Positions 47,501 to 60,200 of a DNA stretch of 64,000 nucleotides are shown here, in pieces. This DNA is from Styela clava (lineage: Eukaryota; Chordata; Ascidiacea; Stolidobranchia; Styelidae). The stretch spans positions 10,178,974 through 10,242,973 of the forward strand of contig NC_135259.1 in NCBI RefSeq assembly GCF_964204865.1, given 5' to 3'. Made by a program: the position numbers and the translations under genes. The first letter of the stretch is position 1; each line of letters opens with the position of its first letter. Below the pieces are notes generated by a model. The model saw only the letters and a program-made list of their open reading frames with translations, made no database searches and was not told where the DNA came from.

Positions 47501-50500
47501 TGGTTGAAATAATCAAACGACAATGTCCTGAAAGTCCGAAATATCATCTTTTATCAATTAATTCATTTATACTATTGAAGCGATGAATCTGCCCCGTGAA
47601 TACTTTCCGAAAATGACCGAGTTGCTGGAACATATTTGATTTATATGGTCCTCAATAAACAATACTTAATTTGGAGACGAGAATCGATGATTTTAATATT
47701 TCTCTCTCTGCATTTAGGAGGCCTTTATTTTCATTTCAATACTCAACTTTGTTATTACATTTCCAGGAACGCTGTAGATGCTGCAGCTGGGATCGCTCGA
47801 GCTGACAGAAGAGCTGTTGAGTATGATCGGAGGATTACAGAATTGGAATGCTTCGATAAGAAAATTACAATTCAAGTTGATGACTTGAGTAATAGCACTA
47901 AAGAGCAGTTTTGTAACGTGACTAAATCATTGGGAACAATATCCGGTCAAGTGAGGGATAATCAAGAAATAAACGATGTAAGATTTTTGAATAACAAAAT
48001 ATGTATTGAGAGAGCTTCGCAGTATTTCTGAAAAGGATAGTTTGCATACTTTGAATACCTCCAATAGAATAATTACGTCAGTTTCGTTCTAATAACAATA
48101 TGTATGTAACCAACTGCGAAAATTTCATTTTCATCGATTAACATAGCCTTCGATATCGAATATTCAATTAACGAAAGCTAAGCAAAACCCTGCATTGTTT
48201 CTTGGCTGACGTAAATGACTTATGCAATGTTTTGAAGAATAGATATTATAATGAACAATAAAAAATATATACGATATACTTCACTTTTGATTTGCTGCTA
48301 TTAGTAAATGAATTGGTGAATAAAAAATTTCAGACAAAATGCCGATTATGTGAAAAAAATATTCAATTTTAGCTACACTCAGAATCTTTCTTTTTCTCAG
48401 ATTAGGGACACGATCACAACGGCAAAATTTGAAGAAGTGAATGACACACTCACTCAAATATTATCTGATATTGACAGTATCGAAACTCAGCAAGACGTTG
48501 ATGAACAAAAGCTGCAAGACCTAAACGAGGTGAAGTTGCAATTCAACATTCAAGTAGTTGTTGACTAAATTTTAGTAGAATCAGGTTTTGTTGAGAAGGC
48601 GGTAAGATGACCTCGGCTTCAAGCTCTACATCATGACGCTATTGGTTATTCTCTACCTACGACCTCTTGACTTACGAAAACGTGAATAACATTCTCAAAA
48701 AAATTGCACAAAGTCGAACATGGCAGTCAATAATAATAATTTATTTCCTCACAATACTGAGAATACGAACTATACTTACACAAATTTAAAAATATCGCAG
48801 TCCAGGGTGAAAGAAGACGCCGGAAACCAAATTTCATTCTTTGAAAGCGCTATTTATTATAATAAATAATGAATTCCGCTAATCATATTATCACTATTCT
48901 CATAACCTTAAATGAAATGAAAAATTGATGCAGCTGAACCAAAACACACTAAAAAAGTGGTAAAATATCCTAGGACTTTACAAACTTCAAGTAACCATGC
49001 CTCAAGTGTTGTTTGAAAGTCATACCACGTGGTTTGAATTTTTGTTATTTTTCAGACATTTATAAACGAAACACAGGATCTTCAAAATCAAATAACAGAG
49101 TTACATAATTACACAGTGCAAGTTGCGGGAAATCTTGAACAAGCGATTGAAAATCAGATCGACCATGCTATATGGGCTGTTAACAGGTAAATAAAATTGT
49201 TCGTTACGTTTACGTTTTTATTTATTTATCCCGAACCAGGATTTTAGGGTAAAAACAAATGAAACAAATAGCACCGGTGTTTTTTCTCACAAAATGCTAT
49301 TGATAAAACTGTTTTTGCGGATGACCTGCTTTATAAGGACGTTTGTAAAAGGTATGGATACTACAGTACCTAAACCTTCTATACGTACTGACTATCTCGT
49401 CCGTATTTTATATGCCTCAAGTCTCGTAGACTTCACGGAATTACTTGGTGGTCAGTCGTTTATGTTAACATGGCATTGCATAGTAAATTTTAATTTCTGA
49501 TCATTGTAGTAGTGAGACACAACGTCTGTCATCTTTCTCTTTATGCGGTCCTGTTGAAGTGTAATTGTTATATAATACGATACGAATATTGCATTCATGA
49601 CGTTATTGATTTGTGCAAACTTGAAGTACAAATTGGTCGAAGATTTGTAAGTCCCGGGTTGATTTATAAATAGTCCATTGCTGAAGAATATCGTTCGACT
49701 TCCAACATTCTGATTTTCAGCTTCAAAGAGCAGGACGATATGAGAGAAGCTGCAATAGAAGCAGAACGTATAGAAAGGGAATCTGGATTGCTGAAGCTTC
49801 AGTGTTCATTAGATGAAGTAAATCAAACATTGAACAGCAAAATCGATTCAACCGAACAATATTTGGAGGACTGGACCATGGAACAAGTTAACTTAACAAG
49901 ACAAATGTTAGAAGATGACGTAGGACAATTGCAGAGTCTTGTGGAAGACACAAAAGTATGTTAGAAGTTGGGACATTTCGAAACGAACCATTGTAAATAT
50001 TGATTTTGGCCGGCATAAAAGGCACAAAATGTTTTTAGTGAGTAATGATGATAATAAGGACCTCCTGAAGTATGCGCACCAAGATGGCGCACAACCTGAG
50101 CTCAGGTTGTGCACCAGGTTAGGGTTCAGGTTATGCGACATCTTGGTGCGCATACTTCAGGATATGATGATAACTATTATTTCATATTTGAAATAATCTT
50201 TTTTTTTATCATTTGACAATCCATTTCAAAAGTTGAACACTATCCCACATATGGTTGTTACAAATTCTCATAAATCATATATCATTAAGTTATCAGAGTA
50301 TACCAATACAGATAACAATTTGTGAGAAATATTCAAGTTATCTTCCTTTTAAGTTCGATTTTTTAATGCATCTTCATTATTGATCTGCAACATATATATA
50401 TATATATATATAATAATAATAAAATAACCTTTTCTTGTACAGATTAACATGACCAAACTCATTGATGCCACTGCAGACAATTTACAAGAAGAAATAAATG

Positions 50501-53500
50501 AAACCAACATTGTCGTAAAGAAAGAAGCAGCGACAAGAGAATTACAATACGTTCATGTGAGTTCAAGTCAATGATTGTGATATACTCGTTGGCAGGACTA
50601 ATTTTCGTCCTCTCGAGATTAGCACCTGCGAAATTTTTATTCCGATTCACAACTCACGGTGGGACAAAAAATATTTCCTACGCCAGCTCTTCCCCAACTA
50701 CGGCATAGCACAATTGTTACAGCTGAAACTTTGCGTTTGAAAAGATTTGTTGTCTCTTTTAAAAATTTAGACTCAAACTATTCAGTTTTAGAATTGTGAA
50801 ATTCATACTTGAAGTGTCGAAGCCAAATTTTGATTCCGGTTCCGACTTTGGGAAATTTTAAAACAGAGATTTGACCCCGACTACAAACCAACCGACCCAA
50901 GTTAAACTTTTATTTCCTCACTAATTTGTTTGTTCACAGTCCCATTGATAGCTAGTGCGTTTTGTGAAGGCGAAAATGTTGGCGTGCAAGCCTACACTGT
51001 ATATTTGACGTTATGATGAATGATTACATTGTTAAAAATATAGTTTTGTTTTTAGTTATGTGATCAGATTCATATTGTGAACGCGGAAGTCAATGAAACC
51101 AACGAAGCTTTGGCGTCAAACGTTATAATTTTCACTGACGACATAAATCAACTTAACCAATCAGTAGAAGATCTACAAACAGTATGTTCAACAATTTTGC
51201 AAAATTACTTCTTTTTGAATTTACAGCACAAAACGAGGTCCAATGTATTCAATTGCATGATGCTGTATGTACTTCCTGTGGAAGATTTCCCTCCCATTCA
51301 ATACAGTTTTATAAAACATTTTCCTGGAAATAGAAAAAATATGACATGAGGGTTAAATAATATTCAAGAATTAAACAATTTTTACTTGCGGATGAATACA
51401 AATTCAGATGGCTGTCATTTATAACATAAGTATACTGGTTACCCAGATAATTGGTATCTTGTCCAGCGCACCCACTTATTTCGTTTCGTTGATTTTTATT
51501 TTTCTGCAATACAATTTCAATATGTGGGAAATTCCGTTATTTAAAAAAAGCTTTCATAAGAGAAAATAATAAAGACATTGTATATATATAGTAAACAAAC
51601 ATGAGAGATACTGATATATTGACGCTGAACATGTTATTTTTATGCTTATTTAAATAAATCGGGTGGCAACTGACTCTGATGACCCCTAAAGGTCGTATCT
51701 TTGCCTCCCAGTCATGTATTGAAAACGTCTGTTTATTTGATATTTATATATGTATGTATATATTGTTTTCTGGGTTTGACGAAATAAACTCTCTCTCTCT
51801 CTCTTTCTCTGTCATATATCCATTCCTCTTCCTAACTGTAATTGGTTTTCAAGATACAAGCAAACCACACCACTGAAATAAAAGTTCTACAAGACGGGTT
51901 GTTTGACCATGAATTAACATTTGTCATGACACAACGATCAACGACACAGAGTCTTATTCAACTTCGAAATGAAACCTGTGAATTGGTGAGTATATTGCTT
52001 ATACGTCTCTGGACGCTGTATATGTATGCACCTACATCCATGTCATCACAGATTTCAATCGACTTAAAAATTAGATCGCAGAAACGTATTCTAGCATGAA
52101 ATAGTACTATGCAACGAAACTCGCACTATATACAAGTGCCCTCCAGAATTCGTACTAGGACTCAATGTCACCTTTACACGCGAATGGATGGATATTCATA
52201 TCAAATTATTTTTTACTTTTTGAAATTTGGTTCAAATTTCTGATATTAGTTGAGTAATCTCCGAGTCTATTTTAAGCATTGCTTTTTTGCTGTAGATCAG
52301 ATAATCCATAGGTTTTGGGGCTCTGTAATTTTAAAAAAACAATTTTTAACTCGAGGCAACTTTTATGCAGCAAAACGAAATTTCATCGATGGAAAAGGAG
52401 CATAAATTATTTGATAACAGAATGGATAATGCAGATAAACGACTTACTGCTAATAGACGTGAATTCAAAGAAGATATCGTGAATGTCAAGGCGGACTTCA
52501 CCATTGTAAGTTCGTTCGATATTGCGAAACAGATGTTTTACTGGAGCCAACAAAGGTTTCAATGTGTTTGCTGTCGCCATGTGCTTCTTTACGACTTTAG
52601 TTATTTTGACACTTCATTTTAACCAATGTACGTACAATTGCTTTTAAACTTTCACAGTGGCTAGTAAAGCAAGTAACTTCCACTTTGATTATAAAGATGT
52701 TATTTAAAATGTTTCATCAGTTTCTAGGGGGAAAGTAGAAGTGCCCATATTAATATATATGTGTGAATGCACATGGCCATCAAATACGATTGTGAAATAT
52801 TGGATGATAAATCAATTATTTTGACAAAATACAACTTCCCTCAGCTTATTTCAAATATCTCATAAGGGATTTCGTTTATCTAAATTCTCTTCCACATTGC
52901 TATCCATACACTGTGGATATTCCAGCTTTTGGGCGAAGTTACTAACCATGAAATTCCCGGTTTGTGGGATTTCCCTTCCCTGCAGATGCCACGAAGTGTT
53001 TGTAGTTTTTTTATCAGTCGCTATCTAATATCATCTATTTCTATATTATCATTAGTCTTTTATCAGTAAACTTTTTGGTTTTAGTTGAGTTTATATAGCT
53101 GTTATATATTCCTTTTATTTAGTCTATCGCATTACTGAATCAAAGCAACAACGATGCTCTACAAAGTGCCATAGATGCAGAATTAGCGGTTGCACAGCTT
53201 GTAACAGATCTCGGCGAGAAGTAAGTAGAACTTCTGCTGTAATAAATGGAAATAAAGGCAAAAAGTACTGCTGGCTAAGCAAAATTTATTATTATTAAGA
53301 CTAAAAAATTATTTCAATGTATACAAATTTACGAAATATTCCATTTCGTTTTTTAAGCATTCCCGAATTGTATGCTGCAATTATGGCAATATTGCCTGAA
53401 GCGGGTACTCCAAGGCCAACCGGAGCACCTCCGCCGGGTACGCGTCCTGTCGCCGAAGCCGATTTCCAGCCACCACCTGTAAGTTTGTAATAAATATCTA

Positions 53501-54646
53501 TGTCTGAATAGAAAAAATTGTGAAAGATTCTTTTTGTATATATTAAAGTTTCCATTAGCACAGTGGTCCCTAACCTTTTATGGGTCTCGGCCCCCTTCTG
53601 GCGCCCAAAACTGGACGTTTTGGATTGTGTTGTATTTTTACGACCTTTTATGGAATGCAAAAACAACCAGAGACAAAAAAAAGTCCAAGCTTCTTAGTAT
53701 ACGACTAATGGAAATTTTGCGCTTGGGTCTGCCTCACAAGGTTTTTTATATTAGGCACAGTCTTTAATACAGGTAGACGAATGTCACTGTGAACATCAAA
53801 ACGGTTTTCAGATTTTTTTTTTGATGGTAACAAGATCAGAAAAACCAGATTCGTACATATAGACTGTGACAAATTATACCATCAGTGAAAAAGTTTTTTG
53901 TGCTAAGCAAGGTGTAAGAATACGAAATGCCACTCCATAGCTACATTCAAAAGCGGGCTTTCCCTCCGGCAGAACCCCGAATTTGGCCAATGTTGTTTTC
54001 TTGTCAAATCTAACTTGCTTGGCAGCCAAGAAACCGATGCCAACGTCTTTTACCCGGAGATAAGTTTTTGTCCCAATGGTTTTGAAGTTTAGATGGACGT
54101 AATGATTCATTGCTCGTGCTCTGTCATCTCGATTTACTTTGGTAAAGCCAAAGCCAATGTAATATTCATTCCATTTTTGTATTTTGGGCATTATGATCAA
54201 ACAATTCACGTATAGTCATATAGGAAAGTGAATTCACCCTGTATTCGTAAATAACCCATTCAGATGATTAAACTCAGGGAACTCCTGAACGGGGGATTTT
54301 AGTTTGAAAGAAAAGTATGCAAATGAAGTTGCTTTATGATCAATAGTTGGCCTTGTATCGTGGCCCCCTTGGACTGCTTCGTGGCCCCCTCTAGGGGGCC
54401 ATCGGCCCCCGGTTGAGAACAACTTATTAGCATATCTGTTCAAAAACAGGGTAATATTTATAAATGGAGCTCGCTCATTGAAAAGTTTTTAACTATGCGG
54501 CGAGAGTGAGTAAAAGAATTCTATGTAGACACATAACAGGCGTTTCTGATTTAAAATTTTATTTTTACCAGGGTACAACTGATGATGCGGGAACTACTAA
54601 CCACGATTATGATTATGAATACAATTTCTCAGACTCGGAATCATGA
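41599..54646 (+). CDS. Type II membrane glycoprotein with long coiled-coil-like ectodomain, 17 exons, unrecognised family
   Basis: Exons: 41599-41611, 41955-42041, 43378-43482, 44144-44223, 45384-45497, 47263-47333, 47767-47977, 48401-48529, 49056-49186, 49721-49955, 50443-50556, 51056-51181, 51854-51985, 52371-52505, 53123-53220, 53358-53478 and 54572-54646. Every junction has GT/AG and agrees in phase, giving 658 residues without a stop. Residues 1-12 are cytosolic-like; 14-37 (IFIQSVATTLMIAYLILLTV and on) form an uncleaved signal anchor. After an Asp-rich linker, about 500 residues are Gln/Glu/Asp/Asn-rich helix with heptad-like hydrophobics (for example NDTLTQILSDIDSIE), bearing about twenty N-x-S/T sequons and five cysteines. 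A Pro-rich stretch (TPRPTGAPPPGTRP) and the acidic, tyrosine-rich DYDYEYNFSDSES close it. Ectodomain exons are mostly 38-45 codons and phase 0, suggesting exon duplication. Topology resembles scavenger-receptor-type trimers, but I see no homology. It is probably a cell-surface or secretory-pathway protein; the function is unknown. Introns carry several transposons. Confidence 0.8.
42418..42804. mobile_element. TIR element ending CCGTGTTTCCCCGAAAATAAGA
   Basis: The left end TACCGTGCTTCCCTGAAAAT and the inverted right end ATTTTCGGGGAAACACGGTA form imperfect terminal inverted repeats flanked by TA. The inside contains shortened repeats of GGTCTTATTTT and GGCTTATATT. It lies in intron 2 of the type II membrane gene. 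Confidence 0.65.
45939..46483. mobile_element. Non-autonomous hAT element with perfect target duplication
   Basis: Terminal inverted repeats CAGGGGTCGGGAACC (15 of 15 match) and the 8-bp duplication CTCTACAT (45931-45938, 46484-46491). Sub-terminal AGAGCCATA and ATATGGCTC motifs occur. It lies in intron 5 of the type II membrane gene. Confidence 0.9.
50064..50161. repeat. Small foldback element, copy 2
   Basis: A 98-base near-perfect palindrome: CCTGAAGTATGCGCACCAAG at the left and its inverse at the right. An inner palindrome, CAACCTGAGCTCAGGTTG, is also present. It lies in intron 10 of the type II membrane gene and matches the 39.7-kb copy. Confidence 0.75.
53561..54424 (-). mobile_element. 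Decayed hAT element with transposase remnant
   Basis: It starts CAGTGGTCCCTAACC and ends GGTTGAGAACAACT, an imperfect inverted terminus, between flanks CATTAGCA and TATTAGCA (7 of 8 match). GGCCCCC blocks occur near both ends. The minus-strand frame 54209-53874 begins PKIQKWNEYYIGFGFTKV, like the N-terminus of BED-type hAT transposases, and ends with ECSYGVAFRI, like its later part, so most of the protein is deleted. It lies in intron 16 of the type II membrane gene. Confidence 0.7.
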
Positions 54647-54739
54647 AGTAAATTACTGACACTCAGTTTTAAAATAGACAATACCAGCATTCCACTACCA
54701 CTTTGCCTTTCAACAATACTTCCAAACGCGTTCGCAAAC

Positions 54740-54745
54740 AATAAA
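54740..54745 (+). terminator. Candidate polyadenylation signal of the type II membrane gene
   Basis: AATAAA about 94 bases after the TGA at 54644-54646; it is the first such signal downstream. Confidence 0.5.
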
Positions 54746-55835
54746 TACCATCATAGCCACCGATATTGAAATAGATCGGGTGCAGTAGATGCACTGTTTT
54801 CGTGATATAGAGAATTTACTTTCATATAGCGAAATAGCAATATCCATTCCTCTTAATTGTTGACAATTTTGTCAGCGATGATTTCTGGCGCTTTAATCGT
54901 CATTTTACTGAGATATATATATTGATCTCAACAAGTAATGGGCTAACTACACATATCACTACTACTAGGACTCCCGTCAGTTGGAAAATAGTCTACGTAT
55001 ATTGATATCGGTATCTGCCTTTCAACACTGAATTCTGCCTATAAATTTGTCAAAAGCAAGTACCGTACAAATCGGGTCATACAGCATATATGATTGTTCT
55101 GCTTTTTTACGTATTAATATTATTTATTATTAAAATATTTTAATCACTGTTTACACATATTGTCATCAATAAATGCGAGTATTCTAATCATTTTTGTTTA
55201 TAAAAATATTTTTTTGTTTTAGTAGTAGAACGTATCACAAATATTTGTCGTTTTGTCATTTCTGAATCTTTGACATTAAACTCTGTATTGTGTCAACGTG
55301 TAAACAAAATTTTGATGCCCACAAGTAAAAGTTCGTCGCAATGAAAGCAATCGAAAATATATCGTGCAAAACGTTTGACTCGCTAGCGGTACATTGCTTT
55401 TGGCGTTTCTGGAAGAAGACTGCGAACACGGCCCATTTACCATCAGGCAGGGTCGACTGAAGCTTAGGGTCAAAGCTAAAGCTCCAGTAGTCTCGACATT
55501 CCATTTAAAATTATTCATACTAAGTCTTTTTTAAATTGACAGTATATAAATGAAGACGTGCAGCACTTATATAAGGGGGGTCCAAGGTTTCCGAAACACC
55601 TATGCTTATGAATTACCGATTAACGTTTGAAATGCTATGGTAAATTTTTTCAATGGTTTCAAAAGAGTTTGTGATGGAATTACACTCTGGTAGTATTGTA
55701 TTTATCCACCGCCTCTTAATCGTATCAAAGTTACTTCCATCAGCTTAAATTGTCATTTCAGAATTCTAGATTTAAATATTGTTTTTCCAAACGGCATTGT
55801 ATGCAGAAACATAATTGACTGCAGTAGCATCTAAT
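54746..55835. other. Intergenic, no gene seen
   Basis: Overlapping minus-strand frames at 55256-55518 are short and contain no recognisable domain. Confidence 0.5.
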
Positions 55836-56083
55836 CAGTGGCGTATCTAAGGTATGGCAGCCAGGGCTCCCGCCATGGGCGCCGTTTGGGTAGGGGCGCA
55901 AAAACGGTGTTTTAGTTTTAAAATGTTCCAATAATATAATTCGGAATTAAAAATATCAGCAATTTGTATTTAAACATTAACGTAATTCCAACAAAAGCTG
56001 TTAATAAAAATAGTCGGTCAACGATCAAGGGGGCGCATTTTCAAACGTTGCCATGGGCGCCATTTTATGCAGATACGCCACTG
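55836..56083. mobile_element. Short TIR DNA element (CAGTGGCGTATCT)
   Basis: The left end CAGTGGCGTATCTAAGG and the inverted right end AGATACGCCACTG match for 13 bases. Sub-terminal CCATGGGCGCC occurs on both sides. Flanks CATCTAAT and CACCCAAT are only 6 of 8 identical, so the duplication is degraded. At 248 bp it is non-coding and hAT-like. Confidence 0.7.
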
Positions 56084-57224
56084 CACCCAATTATCGTATA
56101 CCCCCAAAAATACGCTACACCGCCCCCCCTATATGGTTCATACATTTACGAAAGAGATCTCTGTTACACTTACAAGAAATGAATGTATTGTTAGGTCAAA
56201 AACGTTGTAGCTTACTATCAGTTTGCGTAAATTCAATTTAAGGGTCAGCGAAAAATACAGGACCATCAGGTCAGTGGTTCGTCAACCATGTCATATATAA
56301 CGAACGATACGCGGGCGCATGCTGGTTACATTTAAAACAATAGCAAGTTAGTTATTCACTTGAAACACCTATTTTGAAATGCTAGAAATTGCTGCGAGTA
56401 ATATCGAAGTAATAAACACAGAGCCTTTGCCGAATTTTGAAGGTTTTGTTTGTCAGTTTGTTTGTTTTTTCTTCTATGTCAGAGTGACCAAAATAAATAC
56501 GATTGATGTTTGATTATATGTTTCCTTTATATCACAACTTTGTTCACAGATCAACGGCCTAATCCTATTGTGTACCATGACTGCTGTCCGGATCCTAGTG
56601 TTGGCAGAGAATGCGGCGAATGATACATATATATCGATTCAGATTTAATACATAATTTAACATGTCCTGTATGCATCTGAACAAATTTTTCTGAAAGTTG
56701 CCAACTCTAACCGATGAAAACAAAAAATATTATAATATTAACGCTATTAATTTTAATGATGTAATATTTCGTAATTCAACAGAATGGAACATCATTATGA
56801 AAAATAGTGTTGTGATAAATCGAAAAATGATCTGTGGTATAATAATTTTTCCAATTAGAAAATCACTTTGCCACAATATATATAGGGGGCCCATGAAGTC
56901 TTAAAATTGCAAAGGGAATTTATAGATACCATATATTGTTTTGGCCCTAACAGATGTATTAAATAAAGTAAAAATACTGATTATAAAACAACAAACCTGG
57001 TTAAGATACATTGAGAACGGACTTCAAAACAAAATTGAAATTGTAAAGAGACTTTACGAACACCCATATCAAGTAAGTCATTCTAGGTACATAAAGCTGC
57101 AATTAATAAGAGAATATATAAGCATAGATACAATTCATTTCTATCACTTGTGTAGATGAATGAAATCAGGAAAAACATAGATTGCACATACAGTGTTGAT
57201 TAAAATATCACAAATATTTTCAAA
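56084..57224. other. Intergenic, no gene seen
   Basis: AT-rich sequence after the TIR element, including the 3' flank of EXOC4. Open frames at 56698-56904 and 56941-57159 are AT-biased with no domain. Confidence 0.5.
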
Positions 57225-60200
57225 TTAATTATCTTCTTCTTCAAGTTGAAGTTTAGCAGCTTGTTCACTTTTATGAACTTGCTCTCGTATGATTTCTCTC
57301 AACCGCTGAATTCTCGCAAGTCTTGTACTTTCACTTCCGCTACCGGGTCGACTCCTGTGCAGTAATTCTACAGCTTGTACATAATCATCTTCTTCAAATT
57401 GAACTCCCTGTTCGACCACTATGCTCTGAATAAGAAAATAAGTACTTGCTGATGATATTAGTAAAAGATATTGTTTGATTGGCACTTCGTGCTAAAAGTT
57501 TGGAAGGAGCTTGCCATTGCATCCCTGGTTACCCTGCACACGTTTGAACCTTGTCGGGGTATCTGTGTGTCGAGGATTACTGGCATCCATCTTTGTCATA
57601 GGGCAGTGGTTCCCAACCCCTTTATGGCTCGCGACCCGCTTTTAGCACTCCCCTGCTCCCCATTCCGGTGGTATTTAGAGTGTTAATATGATTGGTAGAT
57701 TCCAAATCAAATTATGTTCAAACAATTCATGCTCAACAAAGTGCTGTGGAATGACCTCATCAAAGAATGTAATTAGGAAGGACTGGGAGTTTTCGTGTGC
57801 GGGAAAGTGTAGAATCAGTTCTACGCCTAGCCTCCTGCCCCTCCCCAACATCTCTGTGGCAATGGGTCCCGGTTGGGAACCGCTGTCATAGGGTGTGTCA
57901 GAGTATTAATTAGGTCTATTTTTGTCATGGGGTGATCCATATAACTGCAGATCAGCCGAAATGAACCAGCCAAGAGACAGTTCATCACAGAAATTATGAA
58001 ATGAATAATGTGGCAGTGAACACAACGCACGTATATAACTTTTGGTCCAACATAATATATCCGAATTTATGTCTAGTTAGTTACCTGTAGGTCATCAACA
58101 GAATGATATAACATTTCATAATACAATCTTGCAGAATCTAGATGGGATTCTCGAGACATAGTAGCATGTGTGATAACTTGCTGTAACGCGAAGATGTTTC
58201 TGCAAAAAAGGCCAAGATAATAAAAATGTGATCCAATATCCACACGAACAAGTTGACAATTGTATTAAAATTACTGGCATATTCACAGGAAATTTGCTTG
58301 AAACAAGGTCACACACATTCAACCAGAAGTAAAGTTATGGGTTGCCACTGCAAGAGCTATTGAAACTAAGCAGATGTATGGTGGTGCATTGTGCACCCGC
58401 GAAACAGTTACGATTACGATGAGGTGAATCTATCGCACAAAGTATTAAAGACTTCTGATATGAAATTATTACCCACCGGCACATTCTTTTTATTCCAGAA
58501 TGTGTAATTCTGTTGATAAATCTTGATCCATGAATTAGGATAGCAGATATCATGTGACCCAGTCCTTCAAATACGTAGCTCTGTTTGTGAGGTTGTAATG
58601 CAGAACGAAACACTTCATCCATGGATGATATGACTGAAGCAAGCTTGATGACCTATTGGATTAGGTGAGATCAGACGAAACTTGGTTAAATTGATTGACA
58701 ATTGGTATCAACACCAAATTTCATTACTACTGAAGTTGCCTAGGCACATTACACAAAGAAAGCGATATATTCCTATAAATATACTATTCAAAAATATTCA
58801 AATTTAAAGCTTGGTATAAGATACAAATTCTTTGGTCATCTTTACTTAGTGGTGGGAGAGTATCTTTTCCTAACAGGTCAACTGAAAGTGAACGCCCTGA
58901 TCTATGAATTGACAGTTGGGCAGACCATTTGGACAACGTCAAACTTAGTACCAACTGGGCGTTTTAACAAATTTTGGGCACAATAAGGCTGGCACATGCA
59001 GCCAACAGAAGCAGAAACATACCCTGATAATATATTACATATTAGCATTTGCCAATGTCTACTCCTCTTTTGAGTATAAGTACAATATTAAGTTTAAAAT
59101 AACAAGTAGGCTAAGGCTACTATAATAATATTCTAAGGTTCTATCTTATTAAATCTTTAAAATCATGTTACAGCAAAAATGAAATTTAACAGCAAATCTA
59201 AATATCTGAATTCTAGCTATAGATTCTTCAAATAATAAAATTCCATTGAAGCTGAATTCTCTTAAAATAATTCTTTCACACAACTTCCATCTGGTTAATA
59301 ATAAGTCTTACCTGTGCATCCCGTTCCATATTATCGATGGTTCTGATGTCAAAGTTGCTCTTTTTACACATTGGAATCAAGTAGTAAAAACAGTGAATTC
59401 GAACTTCAATATGAAGACACAATAAACACACTTCACTCATACTATTATAATCTCTACAGAGTTGATTCAACATAAGCATTGTGTCCTGAGGCAAAAAAAA
59501 AAAATATTGATAAAAATAAAATTTCATACTGAAAAAAAAACATTATTATGGTATACAGAAATGAATTGTTTCAAGCAAGGTTCAGTTTATTACTTCTTGT
59601 AAGTTGTATCAAACTTAATGAATGTAAAATACTTAAATTGCGCTTGCGTTGAGTGGAATAAAAAGTAGTGTTTGATATTGACTTCAATTAATATAACAAA
59701 ATACTTTTCCAATTAGGTACAGAGTAAGTAAATAAAGAATGAAACCTACTCTATAGCAGTATTTACCATCCCTATTTGATAAGAATAATTCTTCCAATGA
59801 AATTTTAGAATTGAAATATATATATTCATGATTAAAATTGCATATTTCAAAAGATATTTTAAATTCAGCCATATTGTAGGCAGAGATTCCTCCAAGTAGT
59901 AAATCATATTTCTGTGTAAATGAATAAAAAAATCTTTTTTGTCTATTACCTGTGGAGCTGTTGGATTAATCTCAGTGAGCAGAAGATTAAGTCGTTTGAC
60001 GAACCATTGCAAACTTTCGTGCAAATTTGCAATAGCGGTAAGGTCAGTGACATCTTCTACAAATCCACCAGTTGGTATTGGTTCATCCCCTACTCTCGAC
60101 ACAAAATATTGACCTTCTTTATAAAAATCTTTGAGTAACTGATGAGAGTATTTATTATGAGTATTCGTTTTTTGTACGGGTCGTTGAACGATTGCCCAAT

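Noticed and set aside
53874-54209. 111-codon frame as a host gene
   Set aside because: It lies wholly inside a TIR-bounded hAT element and its ends resemble BED-type hAT transposase.
59767-59911. Possible extra EXOC4 exon with acceptor ACACAG and donor GGGATG/GTAAAT
   Set aside because: Its length (145 bases) breaks the phase with the next exon, and exon 59485-59312 joins directly in phase to the donor at 59950. The spliced protein matches the Sec8 order without it.
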